Shown here piece after piece: positions 54,861-62,949 of a stretch of DNA of 64,000 nucleotides (position 1 is the stretch's first letter; each line of letters opens with the position of its first letter). The DNA comes from Croceitalea marina (GTDB lineage Bacteria > Bacteroidota > Bacteroidia > Flavobacteriales > Flavobacteriaceae). The stretch covers positions 1 to 64,000 of the forward strand of contig NZ_JBHULB010000080.1 in NCBI RefSeq assembly GCF_042684265.1. The letters are read 5' to 3'. Position numbers and translations under genes: made by a program. The notes under the pieces were generated by a model. The model ran no database searches. It was given only the letters and a program-made list of their open reading frames with translations, and was not told the DNA's origin.

Positions 54861-57263
54861 TTATGTTTTAGATGTGAATTTTTTAATAGCCAATTCCATA
54901 TCATTGGTCTTTTCATAAATGGCCATTATGGCCTCGTTTTCCTGTCCGTCGGTTAGGTAGGCTGCGTACACTTCTTTGGGAACTTCCAGCCTAAAAATGT
55001 TGCTTTCCTTTCCTATTTTGATGAACATTTCGGTATACTTCCGTGGTCCAGAAAGATTGTTTTTGATGGATTTTAATTGGTTTAAATCGTGGCTGGATAG
55101 ATTGAGTCTTTTGACCAGTTCGTCATAACCTTTTTCATTGTTTAGGCTATAAATGACCTGTGTATTTTCTAGTATGCTTGCCGATGTTGAATTGTTGGGA
55201 AGCTGATTTATGGATTGAAGAATAATGCCTATCGCACCATTCTGTTTACGAATCGCTTGATAGTAGAATTCCACACTTTCCAATACGTTTTCAAACTTCA
55301 ATTGCTTTGCAAACTCATCGAAAAGGATAATGCCTTTTTCAGCTCTGTTTTTCCAAATAGTTCTTTGGATGGCTGACTTAATTAGTTTCAACATTACTGA
55401 CAGGATTTCCTTGTTATCCTTTACTTCATCGAGCTCAAAAACAATCAGTCGTTTATCCTCAATTTTATAGGTCTGGTCTTCGCTTACTTCAAAAAGGAAG
55501 CTATATAGACCATCGCCGACATATTCGGACATTACGTGCAAGAAGCTTGTAATATTGAAGTAGTCGGGATGGATTTTTAAGGTGTCCAGAAGGTCTTTCT
55601 GATTCCTCTCTATAAAGTTGTAGAAACCATCCAGCGAATGATTTTTTGTAGTGTTATTGTAATAATGGCGCAATATCTTTTTGACCGAAACCGATTGTGC
55701 TTTGGTAACTTTTAAGTCTGAAGCAAACAATTCAAACAGAAAGACTGATAAATCTTCCAAACGTTCAGGTGTCAGGTCATTTGTATCACTTATATAAAAG
55801 GGATTGATACCCAAGTTTTTGCCACTTTCATAGCGAAGCACAGTATATTTTTCGGGATAGAGTTTGGCAAATTTGGTGTAGGATCCGCCGAGGTCTATAA
55901 TAACCAGGCGGACACCACTTTCAAAATACTGGCGTAGAATGTTATTTGCCAAAAAGGACTTGCCCTCACCTGTTGGGGCAAAAATGGCAAAGTTTCGTGC
56001 CTTAATGCGCTTCTTGCGCTCGTCCCAAACATCCTTTAGAACTGGAACGTTATGTTCCCTATCATTAAAGATGATTCCGATGGCATCGGAATTGTAATTG
56101 GTGTTATTAATGAAAAGGCATAAGGCGTGTTTTAAATCAGTAACATATAAATCGTTGTTTGAAAAATTGGATGAAAAACAGCAGTAACTATTTAGTATAT
56201 AGTTCTTCCGTTCCTCGCCTCTGGGGTAGTATGGAATAATGTCTAGTTCCTTAAACTCGGTCTTTATTTTTGAACCAATTCGACTTAAATTTTCTGGGTT
56301 CTTGTCCCAATAGATGATGTTTAAATGACCACGAATAATGCGTGCATTATCATCAGCGTTGATTTGGTCAAGGATATGCTGAATTTTACCGAGGACTACT
56401 TTATTCTGCGAACCGAAGTTGGAACTTTTGTTGAGTTCCTCAACTTTCTTATCAAGTAGTTTACGCCACTTTTGTTTGTCATCCAGATATAAGATTTGAT
56501 TGACGATATGATTTTCATTAAGCGTAAGCCCTAAGCCATCAATAAACCCTTGATGAAACACAAAATCGTCAGAAGTGAATTTCTCATTGGTTTTGCTACT
56601 CTGTACACTTTCGCCAAAGCACAGTTCGCTATTGATAGCCAGGGCATCAAAATGGTTTTCGCCAATATTGACGCTTTTTTTATCTAATATGATATCAGTA
56701 TCAAATCCATCATTAAAGCCATTGAAATAGCCATTGGTTAACTGCTTTATGTCGTGAGCGTTGAGCGAAACAAACTTCATTTTACGACTATTGTTTATGA
56801 AGGAAACCGAATCACTAACAGAACCGATAAAGCTTTTAATGTTGTCATCTAATTGTTGGACAATCCCCTTAGAAACTTTTCGGAAAGGGTTGACATATTT
56901 TGAATTGTTTAGTGCCTTGTTCTTAGTGAGCGTAAAGAACAAAAAGCAACGATGTTCCATATAATCACGTCCTTTAAAGTGGTCGTGCGTAGCCTTTTCT
57001 AAAAACGTTCTATTGGGAAGTGCTTCTGAAGTATAGGTCTTTTTAAGGTAGATGTCCTGTTTTTGGACTACTGTACCAATAGGCAATGATTTCAAAGCCT
57101 GAAACCAGGCACCGTGTATGTCCTCAAAGTCTTTTTCAGATAAGGAATAAATCTCTGGTAACGTTCCTTCATAGCACAGGACTACATTGCCATTATTGGC
57201 AAATATGATATTGTCTTGAATATCTGCAATAGGTTGATATGCTGAAAGATTAATCTTGTTCAT
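54861..57263 (-). CDS. traG: TraG family conjugation ATPase (VirB4-like)
   Basis: 800 residues. Walker A is APTGEGKS (near 429) and Walker B is GIILFDEFAKQ (near 648), with a TraG/VirB4 N-terminal domain (AYQPIADIQDNIIFANNGNV). It powers assembly of the transfer channel at the inner membrane. It overlaps traF by 14 bp. Confidence 0.93.
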   Translation of the reverse strand: MNKINLSAYQPIADIQDNIIFANNGNVVLCYEGTLPEIYSLSEKDFEDIHGAWFQALKSLPIGTVVQKQDIYLKKTYTSEALPNRTFLEKATHDHFKGRDYMEHRCFLFFTLTKNKALNNSKYVNPFRKVSKGIVQQLDDNIKSFIGSVSDSVSFINNSRKMKFVSLNAHDIKQLTNGYFNGFNDGFDTDIILDKKSVNIGENHFDALAINSELCFGESVQSSKTNEKFTSDDFVFHQGFIDGLGLTLNENHIVNQILYLDDKQKWRKLLDKKVEELNKSSNFGSQNKVVLGKIQHILDQINADDNARIIRGHLNIIYWDKNPENLSRIGSKIKTEFKELDIIPYYPRGEERKNYILNSYCCFSSNFSNNDLYVTDLKHALCLFINNTNYNSDAIGIIFNDREHNVPVLKDVWDERKKRIKARNFAIFAPTGEGKSFLANNILRQYFESGVRLVIIDLGGSYTKFAKLYPEKYTVLRYESGKNLGINPFYISDTNDLTPERLEDLSVFLFELFASDLKVTKAQSVSVKKILRHYYNNTTKNHSLDGFYNFIERNQKDLLDTLKIHPDYFNITSFLHVMSEYVGDGLYSFLFEVSEDQTYKIEDKRLIVFELDEVKDNKEILSVMLKLIKSAIQRTIWKNRAEKGIILFDEFAKQLKFENVLESVEFYYQAIRKQNGAIGIILQSINQLPNNSTSASILENTQVIYSLNNEKGYDELVKRLNLSSHDLNQLKSIKNNLSGPRKYTEMFIKIGKESNIFRLEVPKEVYAAYLTDGQENEAIMAIYEKTNDMELAIKKFTSKT

Positions 57264-57534
57264 AGTTGAAGCCAGAGTTTCTTTTGTTACTTATTATTCT
57301 TGGAAAAGCCTTAGCCATCTGAAAAATTTGTGGGTTATGTGTTATTCTCGTTAAGGCTACGTACAAGGCAGCATTAAAAACGAGTATTCCAATTATTATC
57401 CCGAAGCTGAAAGAGAAGATTATGATGAGCAGCGAAGCCAAAATGGAAACCATCATTAACGCAAACAGGGAAACAGGCAGCCCAAAAATGACTGCCCTTT
57501 TCCTAATGTTTTTATAGACCTCGTATTTCTTCAT
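57250..57534 (-). CDS. traF: TraF/DUF4133 membrane protein
   Basis: 94 residues with two membrane helices (about 14-50) and a basic N-terminus (MKKYEVYKNIRKRAVIFGLP). It matches DUF4133, the TraF (VirB3-like) protein of Bacteroidota elements. Confidence 0.88.
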   Translation of the reverse strand: MKKYEVYKNIRKRAVIFGLPVSLFALMMVSILASLLIIIFSFSFGIIIGILVFNAALYVALTRITHNPQIFQMAKAFPRIISNKRNSGFNYEQD

Positions 57535-57570
57535 ACAGCTATTCTAATAAAGCCCTCGATGAGGGTTCAT

Positions 57571-57858
57571 TTATACTACGATTCCTATTAAGTATGTGAA
57601 GATGCCAACAACTGCGCCAGCAATCAAAACAAACACAAGCACTCTGGTAATCCCTTTTTTAAGGTCTGCATTTTCCCCAAAGAAATGCCCTGCATTAAAA
57701 AGAAAGCCAACTAGGAAAATGACACCCAATAAAATTGGAAAAATGGTTCTGATGGTGTCGCCAACATCATTAACGGAATCTTCTATGCCACCAATTTGAG
57801 CGAAAAGCGAAGTGGATAAGAGCGAAAGAACTGATGCTAAATAGTGTGATTTTTTCAT
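57571..57858 (-). CDS. traE: TraE/DUF4134 membrane protein
   Basis: 95 residues with a signal-like helix (ending LFAQ near 21) and two more helices, as in the DUF4134 (TraE, VirB2-like pilin) family: IGGIEDSVNDVGDTIRTIFP. First gene of the transfer operon in view. Confidence 0.88.
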   Translation of the reverse strand: MKKSHYLASVLSLLSTSLFAQIGGIEDSVNDVGDTIRTIFPILLGVIFLVGFLFNAGHFFGENADLKKGITRVLVFVLIAGAVVGIFTYLIGIVV

Positions 57859-58047
57859 AATAAAATTGTTTAGATTTTCGTGTTGTTTTCGTTGTTAGAA
57901 ATTTACATATATTTGTTTATAAATAACTGAAAATCAAATATTTGTGAATAAAATATTTTTTGAAATCAATTGAATTTAATTGCTATTATTTGGTATCAAA
58001 TTCTATGAGTTTTTGAAGGAAAGTTGTTGATAACCTGAAAATTGAAA

Positions 58048-58680
58048 ATGAAAAAAGTGCTCAAAAACGTCAGTTTTGTCTTTTTGCTTCTAAAAATGTG
58101 TATCTTTTTTGGACAAGAAACGAGTACTCAAAAACGAATTGTAATTGACGTTGGACACGGTGGAAAAGATTTTGGTGCAATAGGTATAAATGGCATCAAA
58201 GAAAAAGATGTTGTAATGAGTATTGCAAATGCCATTTTGAAGCTAAATAATAATTTAGAAAAGCCTCTGGATATTTATTTAACCAGGTATAATGATACAC
58301 TTATTTCGCTATCGGATAGAACGAAGCTAGCCAAAGCTCTAAAAGCTGAAGTGTTTGTTTCCTTGCATTGTAATCATTCGGATAATCCAAATGCTAGGGG
58401 TATTGAAGTTTATGTTTCAAAAAAGCAAGCGGAATATTCTAAAGAATCTGTTTATGTCGGCTATCAAATTGAAAAGACGCTTTGCAAAGAGATAGGATAT
58501 GAGAGTAGAGGTGTAAAGTTTGCAAATTTTCAGGTGCTTCGAGAAACAGTATATAATTGCGCTTCGGTTCTCTTGGAGCTGGGTTTCTTATCTAATAAAG
58601 ATGAAGGCGGTTATTTGTCAAATTTCGCAAATATAAAATTTATGGCATTGGCCATTTTACTATCCATACAACAGCAATAG
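58048..58680 (+). CDS. N-acetylmuramoyl-L-alanine amidase (element-borne)
   Basis: 210 residues from the ATG at 58048; an in-frame TTG 6 bp earlier is an alternative. A signal peptide (about 1-21) precedes an Amidase_3 domain: RIVIDVGHGGKDFGA, LSLHCNHSDN-type VFVSLHCNHSDN, and SVLLELGFLSNKDEG supply the zinc ligands and catalytic Glu. It is divergent from traE. It probably opens peptidoglycan locally for the channel. Confidence 0.9.
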   Translation: MKKVLKNVSFVFLLLKMCIFFGQETSTQKRIVIDVGHGGKDFGAIGINGIKEKDVVMSIANAILKLNNNLEKPLDIYLTRYNDTLISLSDRTKLAKALKAEVFVSLHCNHSDNPNARGIEVYVSKKQAEYSKESVYVGYQIEKTLCKEIGYESRGVKFANFQVLRETVYNCASVLLELGFLSNKDEGGYLSNFANIKFMALAILLSIQQQ

Positions 58681-58684
58681 CATT

Positions 58685-58783
58685 ATGAAAGATATTTTTT
58701 TAGAGTTAACCAAAAGTTTAAAAGCTATAGTAATACAATTTATTTCAGAAGTGATTTTGTTATATAAATCTTTCAGAAATTAG
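58685..58783 (+). CDS. Possible 32-residue membrane peptide
   Basis: ATG to TAG, 4 bp after the amidase stop: MKDIFLELTK, then the hydrophobic stretch AIVIQFISEVILLY, then a basic end. The pattern suits a single-helix peptide, but such a short ORF may be chance. Confidence 0.3.
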   Translation: MKDIFLELTKSLKAIVIQFISEVILLYKSFRN

Positions 58784-58857
58784 ATTATTTCTGCATATCG
58801 CCAGCACTTTTATCAAAAGTAACTAAACTAAAAATTATCTCAAATTGATATTTATTA

Positions 58858-58897
58858 TTTAAGTATTTGCTTAAAGAAGTAATTAATTATATATTTG
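58858..58897 (+). promoter_or_regulatory. mer operon promoter and ArsR-type operator
   Basis: TTTG (58866-58869), 20 bp, TATATTTG (58890-58897) form a textbook Bacteroidota promoter 20 bp before the arsR-type ATG. A perfect dyad TTTAAG-N6-CTTAAA (58858-58875) covers the -33 box, a likely repressor site. Confidence 0.75.
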
Positions 58898-58916
58898 TGC
58901 GTCTAAAGTAAATAAT

Positions 58917-59288
58917 ATGAAACTTGAAATAACCTGTACAAGAGCAGAAGCCAACCATAAACAGTTATTAAACTGTATGTCAACATTGGCAAGTATGGAC
59001 ATAAACTTTAAAAAAATTTCTAAACTATTATCCATTGCTGGAAATGAGGTACGCTTAAAAATTCTCTACCTTTTAGAAGAAGAAGGCGAAATGTGTCCTT
59101 GTGATTTAGCAGACATTCTAAAAATGAGTGTCCCTGCTATATCTCAACATATTCGTAAAATTAAAGATGCCGGAATTATTACATCACGACGCGACGGCCA
59201 AACGCTTTACTACTCATTAAATAGTGATGAAACGATGCTATTTGAAAGTATTTTTAAATCCATAGAATTAATTAAAAAAATCGCATAA
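58917..59288 (+). CDS. ArsR/SmtB family metal-responsive repressor
   Basis: 123 residues. The winged helix (RLKILYLLEEE, DLADILKMSVPAISQHIRKIKDAGII) carries a MCPCDL motif whose Cys residues resemble the metal site of ArsR/CadC proteins; a further Cys is near residue 6. As first gene of the mercury operon it replaces the usual MerR. Hg(II) would release it from the dyad at 58858. Confidence 0.88.
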   Translation: MKLEITCTRAEANHKQLLNCMSTLASMDINFKKISKLLSIAGNEVRLKILYLLEEEGEMCPCDLADILKMSVPAISQHIRKIKDAGIITSRRDGQTLYYSLNSDETMLFESIFKSIELIKKIA

Positions 59289-59298
59289 TTTTTAAAAA

Positions 59299-59895
59299 AT
59301 GAAAACAGAAAACACATCAAAAAATGCAGCATATACAGGTCTGTTTGCTGCTATTGCGGCATCATCGTGTTGCATACCACCAGTTATTGCATTAATAGCA
59401 GGTGTAGGAGGAAGTGCATCAGCATTATCATGGATGGAACCCTTTAGGCCTTATTTAATAGGTTTGGCTGTAATAGCTATTGGGTATGCCTGGTATACTT
59501 ACTTAAAGCCCAAAAAAGCCGATGACTGTTGCGAAGTTGATGCAAAACCAAAATGGTATCAAACCAAAGGCTTTTTAATTGGCATAACATTATTTGCTGT
59601 AGTTTCAATTGCATTTCCTTATTATTCTTCAATTTTTTACCCAGACAATAAAAAGGAAGTAGTTGTTGTAAGCCAATCTGATATTCAAACAGTTAACTTC
59701 GATGTTAAGGGAATGACCTGTACGTCTTGTGAGGAACATGTTAAACATGCCGTTAATGAATTAGAAGGTATTGTTAATGTAGCTGCTTCTTATGAGAATG
59801 CTAATGCCGAAGTGGAATTTGACAATACAAAAACCTCTAAAGAACAAATTGAAAAAGCAATTAATTCTACAGGGTATAAAGTAATAAACAAATAA
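59299..59895 (+). CDS. merTP: Mercuric transport fusion protein MerTP
   Basis: 198 residues. Three membrane helices carry the MerT Cys pair SSCCIPP (C24, C25) and a second pair DDCCEVD on the cytosolic loop. A C-terminal heavy-metal domain (GMTCTSCEEH, near 137-146) corresponds to MerP. It takes Hg(II) from the periplasm and passes it inward to MerA. Confidence 0.9.
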   Translation: MKTENTSKNAAYTGLFAAIAASSCCIPPVIALIAGVGGSASALSWMEPFRPYLIGLAVIAIGYAWYTYLKPKKADDCCEVDAKPKWYQTKGFLIGITLFAVVSIAFPYYSSIFYPDNKKEVVVVSQSDIQTVNFDVKGMTCTSCEEHVKHAVNELEGIVNVAASYENANAEVEFDNTKTSKEQIEKAINSTGYKVINK

Positions 59896-59906
59896 GTGTG
59901 GTATTG

Positions 59907-60884
59907 ATGAGAAAGTTTCTTTACCTATTAATAATGACCATATTACTCACTTCTTGTAAGGAAAAACAAAGAGTAGCTGATACGACTATTATTGAGGGTA
60001 ATACTGTTGATAATAATACCAGTTCTTCGGTTGTATATGTAGGCAAAGGACCTGATGCGCTATTTTTAACACCTGATAAATCCTTTTTATATGTTGCAAA
60101 TGTAGAGGACACATTAATTTCAGTTATTGATACCCAAACAGATAAAGTATTAAAAAACATAGAAGGCATAAGGTATCCTTGGGGTTTTGCTCAGTTAGCA
60201 GAAAGTAATTTACTTGCGGCGAGCGGTTATGATAAGCAAGTTGTTATAATTGATTCTGACAATCATACGATTATAAAAGAGAAACTATTTGAAACTCATA
60301 TAGGTGGAATTACTGCAAATAAAAAAGGAAATTTAATATATGTAATAGCTATAGATGACAATAAAGTATTTCAATTGGAAGCTACTACTCTCAATATATT
60401 AAAAACATTCTCTACAGGAAAAGGACCAGACGGAATAGGTATCTCTGAGGATGATTCAAAACTGTTCGTTACCAATACAGAAGATGGAAGCATTTCTGTA
60501 ATTGATATTGAAACAGGAAAACAATCTATTATTACAACAGGAGGAAAACCAGAACTCATACACAGCAACGAAGACCGTTCGCTATTATATATAAGTAATT
60601 TCTTTGGAAACAAAATTCATATTATAGATACCAAAAACGGAGAGATTGTAAAGGAAATAGAAAACATAAAAACACCAGAAGAAGCTGTCTTATCAGAAGA
60701 TGAAAATTTGTTATACGTTGTAAGTTTTGATTTGTCCGAAGTATACGTGTATGATGCAGTTTCACTCAAAAAGAAATCAATTTCATATAAAACAGGTAAT
60801 AAACCGATTGGGGTTATACCTATTGGCAGCAAATTATATGTCTCTAATTATGGAGACAATTCAATATCAATAATCAATAAATAA
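59907..60884 (+). CDS. YncE-like beta-propeller lipoprotein in the mer operon
   Basis: 325 residues from the ATG at 59907 (MRKFLYLLIM); a GTG at 59898 is an alternative. A lipobox LLTSC gives a lipoprotein. About seven YVTN-type propeller blades follow (FLYVANVEDTLISVIDTQTDKV, LFVTNTEDGSISVIDIETGK). There is no obvious metal site. The mer operon position suggests a role at the cell surface in mercury handling, which is inference. Confidence 0.78.
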   Translation: MRKFLYLLIMTILLTSCKEKQRVADTTIIEGNTVDNNTSSSVVYVGKGPDALFLTPDKSFLYVANVEDTLISVIDTQTDKVLKNIEGIRYPWGFAQLAESNLLAASGYDKQVVIIDSDNHTIIKEKLFETHIGGITANKKGNLIYVIAIDDNKVFQLEATTLNILKTFSTGKGPDGIGISEDDSKLFVTNTEDGSISVIDIETGKQSIITTGGKPELIHSNEDRSLLYISNFFGNKIHIIDTKNGEIVKEIENIKTPEEAVLSEDENLLYVVSFDLSEVYVYDAVSLKKKSISYKTGNKPIGVIPIGSKLYVSNYGDNSISIINK

Positions 60885-60901
60885 TCTTAAAGTATATAGT
60901 T

Positions 60902-61234
60902 ATGAAGAAATTATTAGTATTACCAGTTCTAGCATTGTTTTTAATATCTTTTCAAGCAAATGCACAAAGCAACAACAAAGAAGTTCAAAAAGAAGTAACT
61001 AGTAAAGATGTTAAAACGGTTACCTTAAAGCTTACTGGTATCACCTGTGCAGGTTGTTCCAATGCTATTTACAATGCATTAAAAGAAGTAGATGGTGTTT
61101 TAGAACATTCGGTTGAGTACCCTGGAGATATTGCTGTTATTGAGTTTGACGATTCAAAAACAAGTATCAAAGCCTTAAAGCTTATCATAGAAGAGAAAGG
61201 GTTTAAGGCAGAAGTTGTCAAAAATAAAGTTTGA
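60902..61234 (+). CDS. merP: Exported heavy-metal-binding protein (MerP-like)
   Basis: 110 residues: signal peptide ending NAQS near 22, then one HMA domain with GITCAGC (Cys pair). It resembles periplasmic MerP, which scavenges Hg(II). MerTP already has a fused MerP domain, so this is a second copy. A terminator-like hairpin follows. Confidence 0.82.
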   Translation: MKKLLVLPVLALFLISFQANAQSNNKEVQKEVTSKDVKTVTLKLTGITCAGCSNAIYNALKEVDGVLEHSVEYPGDIAVIEFDDSKTSIKALKLIIEEKGFKAEVVKNKV

Positions 61235-61245
61235 CCTAAAGAAAA

Positions 61246-61283
61246 TTCCCCGAAGAGACTTCCTCGGGGCAATTTTATTTTTT
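61246..61283 (+). terminator. Hairpin after merP
   Basis: CCCCGA (61248-61253) pairs with TCGGGG (61264-61269), with AATT flanks and a long T run. It probably lowers expression of the distal mer genes rather than ending the operon fully. Confidence 0.65.
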
Positions 61284-61316
61284 TGTATTTAAGCATTTAA
61301 TTAAATACTTTATAAT

Positions 61317-61544
61317 ATGAAAAACACAAATAAAGAATTGTTCAATCCGGACCACTTGGATTGTTGCATAGAAATTGGAGATTGTGAATTGCAAAATCCA
61401 CCAAAAGAATTAATTGATAAACTTATTGGACAGCCCATCAGTGACTGTAAAAAAATTATTGAAGAGTTTCTTAAACCTCAAGAAAAATTAGTTATAAAAT
61501 TTAAAAAGAAAATAGGGTTTAAAACTCAAAATGATAATCGCTAG
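61317..61544 (+). CDS. 75-residue Cys-containing protein in the mer operon
   Basis: A small soluble protein with HLDCCIEIGDCE near 13-24 (three Cys) and a further Cys (SDCKKII), then a basic tail. No known family. The Cys cluster and the mercury context suggest metal binding; this is inference only. Confidence 0.6.
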   Translation: MKNTNKELFNPDHLDCCIEIGDCELQNPPKELIDKLIGQPISDCKKIIEEFLKPQEKLVIKFKKKIGFKTQNDNR

Positions 61545-61598
61545 TTAGCTTTTAAATGGACTGAAAATACAGTACTTAATTTAAAAAAAGATATCAAA

Positions 61599-62228
61599 AT
61601 GGAAGTTTGTCACACCAGTAACCCAGCACTTATTCTTATACCAGATATTAGTGGGTTTACCAAATACATTGCCACTTCTGAAATTAGGCATAGTCAGGAA
61701 AAAATTGCACTATTGCTCGAATCAATTTTAGAAAATAATATACTAAATTTTAAAGTGTCTGAAATCGAAGGCGATGCTATTTTATTTTACAGTTATGAAT
61801 TTCCATATTCAGCAACGGAAATCATTAATCAATGTCAATTGATGTTCGACAAATTCCATCAGAGAATAGATGAATTTAAACTATCGAAATGTATGTGTGG
61901 GTCTTGCCAAAAACTGTATAAGCTTTCATTAAAATTTGTACTCCATTTTGGACAACTTGGTTCTGTAATGGTAAAAGACTATTGTAAACTCTTTGGTAAA
62001 GATTTAATAATAGCACATCGGCTTCTTAAAAACAAAATTAGCTCAAATGAGTACATACTTTTCACGGAAAATTTTAGCAATCAATTTCCACTTATAGGCA
62101 CTCATCTTGATAACCATACGGAATTGGTCAACGACATTTTCAATTTAGAAGACATCGGTGATATTGGTATTACTTATTTCGATTTGAAGGCATTAAGTTT
62201 AAAGAACAGACAAGGTACGACTTGTTAA
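61599..62228 (+). CDS. DUF2652 protein in the mer operon
   Basis: 209 residues. ALILIPDISGFTKYI is the DUF2652 start, resembling the class III adenylyl cyclase fold, followed by EIEGDAILFY. A CMCGSC cluster lies near 103-108. Cyclase activity is not shown for the family. Its presence between mercury genes is unusual. Confidence 0.75.
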   Translation: MEVCHTSNPALILIPDISGFTKYIATSEIRHSQEKIALLLESILENNILNFKVSEIEGDAILFYSYEFPYSATEIINQCQLMFDKFHQRIDEFKLSKCMCGSCQKLYKLSLKFVLHFGQLGSVMVKDYCKLFGKDLIIAHRLLKNKISSNEYILFTENFSNQFPLIGTHLDNHTELVNDIFNLEDIGDIGITYFDLKALSLKNRQGTTC

Positions 62229-62288
62229 AATGATCAGCATTTTCTTCGTGCGGAAAATGAAATAAACATAATCTAAATTATATACAAA

Positions 62289-62897
62289 ATGAAAACAGCA
62301 AAGCAATATTTGGACAAACAATTAAACACCATGTTATCTGAAATTCAACTTGATGATAATAATTTTATCGTGAATGTCCAAAGGGAATTACTTAAAGGCA
62401 ATCCACTGCCAAAAACAACATTTTATGCACTTATCGATGCAACTAAAGAGAAAGCTGATTCACTGTTGGAATTATTAGGAGAGCTAAATGAAAATAACCA
62501 AATTACAGCCTTTTCTGGTTTGTCGATCACACCTACTAACCACAAGTTTATAGTGCAAGGCAAAACACTTTATACTTGGTGTGCATTAGACGCTATATTG
62601 TTTACCGAATGGCTGGATGTTTCGTCCCAAATTATATCTCAAGACCCAATTGACAATTCTATAATTGAGTTGAATATTGACTGTGATCATTTGGTATCAT
62701 CTAATCCGTATCCAATATTTCTCTCTTTGGTTGAAAAAATGGACTCTTGCAATATCAGAGGCTCCTTCTGTAATCACGTTTCTTTTTTTGCAAGCGAACA
62801 AACCGCAAAACAATGGCTTGACAGCAATGCAAGTGGCAAGATATTAACCTTGGAAGATTTGTTTGAATCGAATAAAAATGGCTTAAAATGTTGTTAA
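62289..62897 (+). CDS. merB: Organomercurial lyase MerB
   Basis: 202 residues. The catalytic set of MerB is visible: C98 and D101 in YTWCALDAILF and C161 in RGSFCNHVSFF, a spacing equal to C96, D99 and C159 of plasmid R831b MerB. It breaks the carbon-mercury bond and releases Hg(II) for MerA. The C-terminus ends in CC. Confidence 0.92.
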   Translation: MKTAKQYLDKQLNTMLSEIQLDDNNFIVNVQRELLKGNPLPKTTFYALIDATKEKADSLLELLGELNENNQITAFSGLSITPTNHKFIVQGKTLYTWCALDAILFTEWLDVSSQIISQDPIDNSIIELNIDCDHLVSSNPYPIFLSLVEKMDSCNIRGSFCNHVSFFASEQTAKQWLDSNASGKILTLEDLFESNKNGLKCC

Positions 62898-62949
62898 AAA
62901 TAATAACCTATATTTATTAAGCACCACATAAAAACAAATCATTTTTAAT

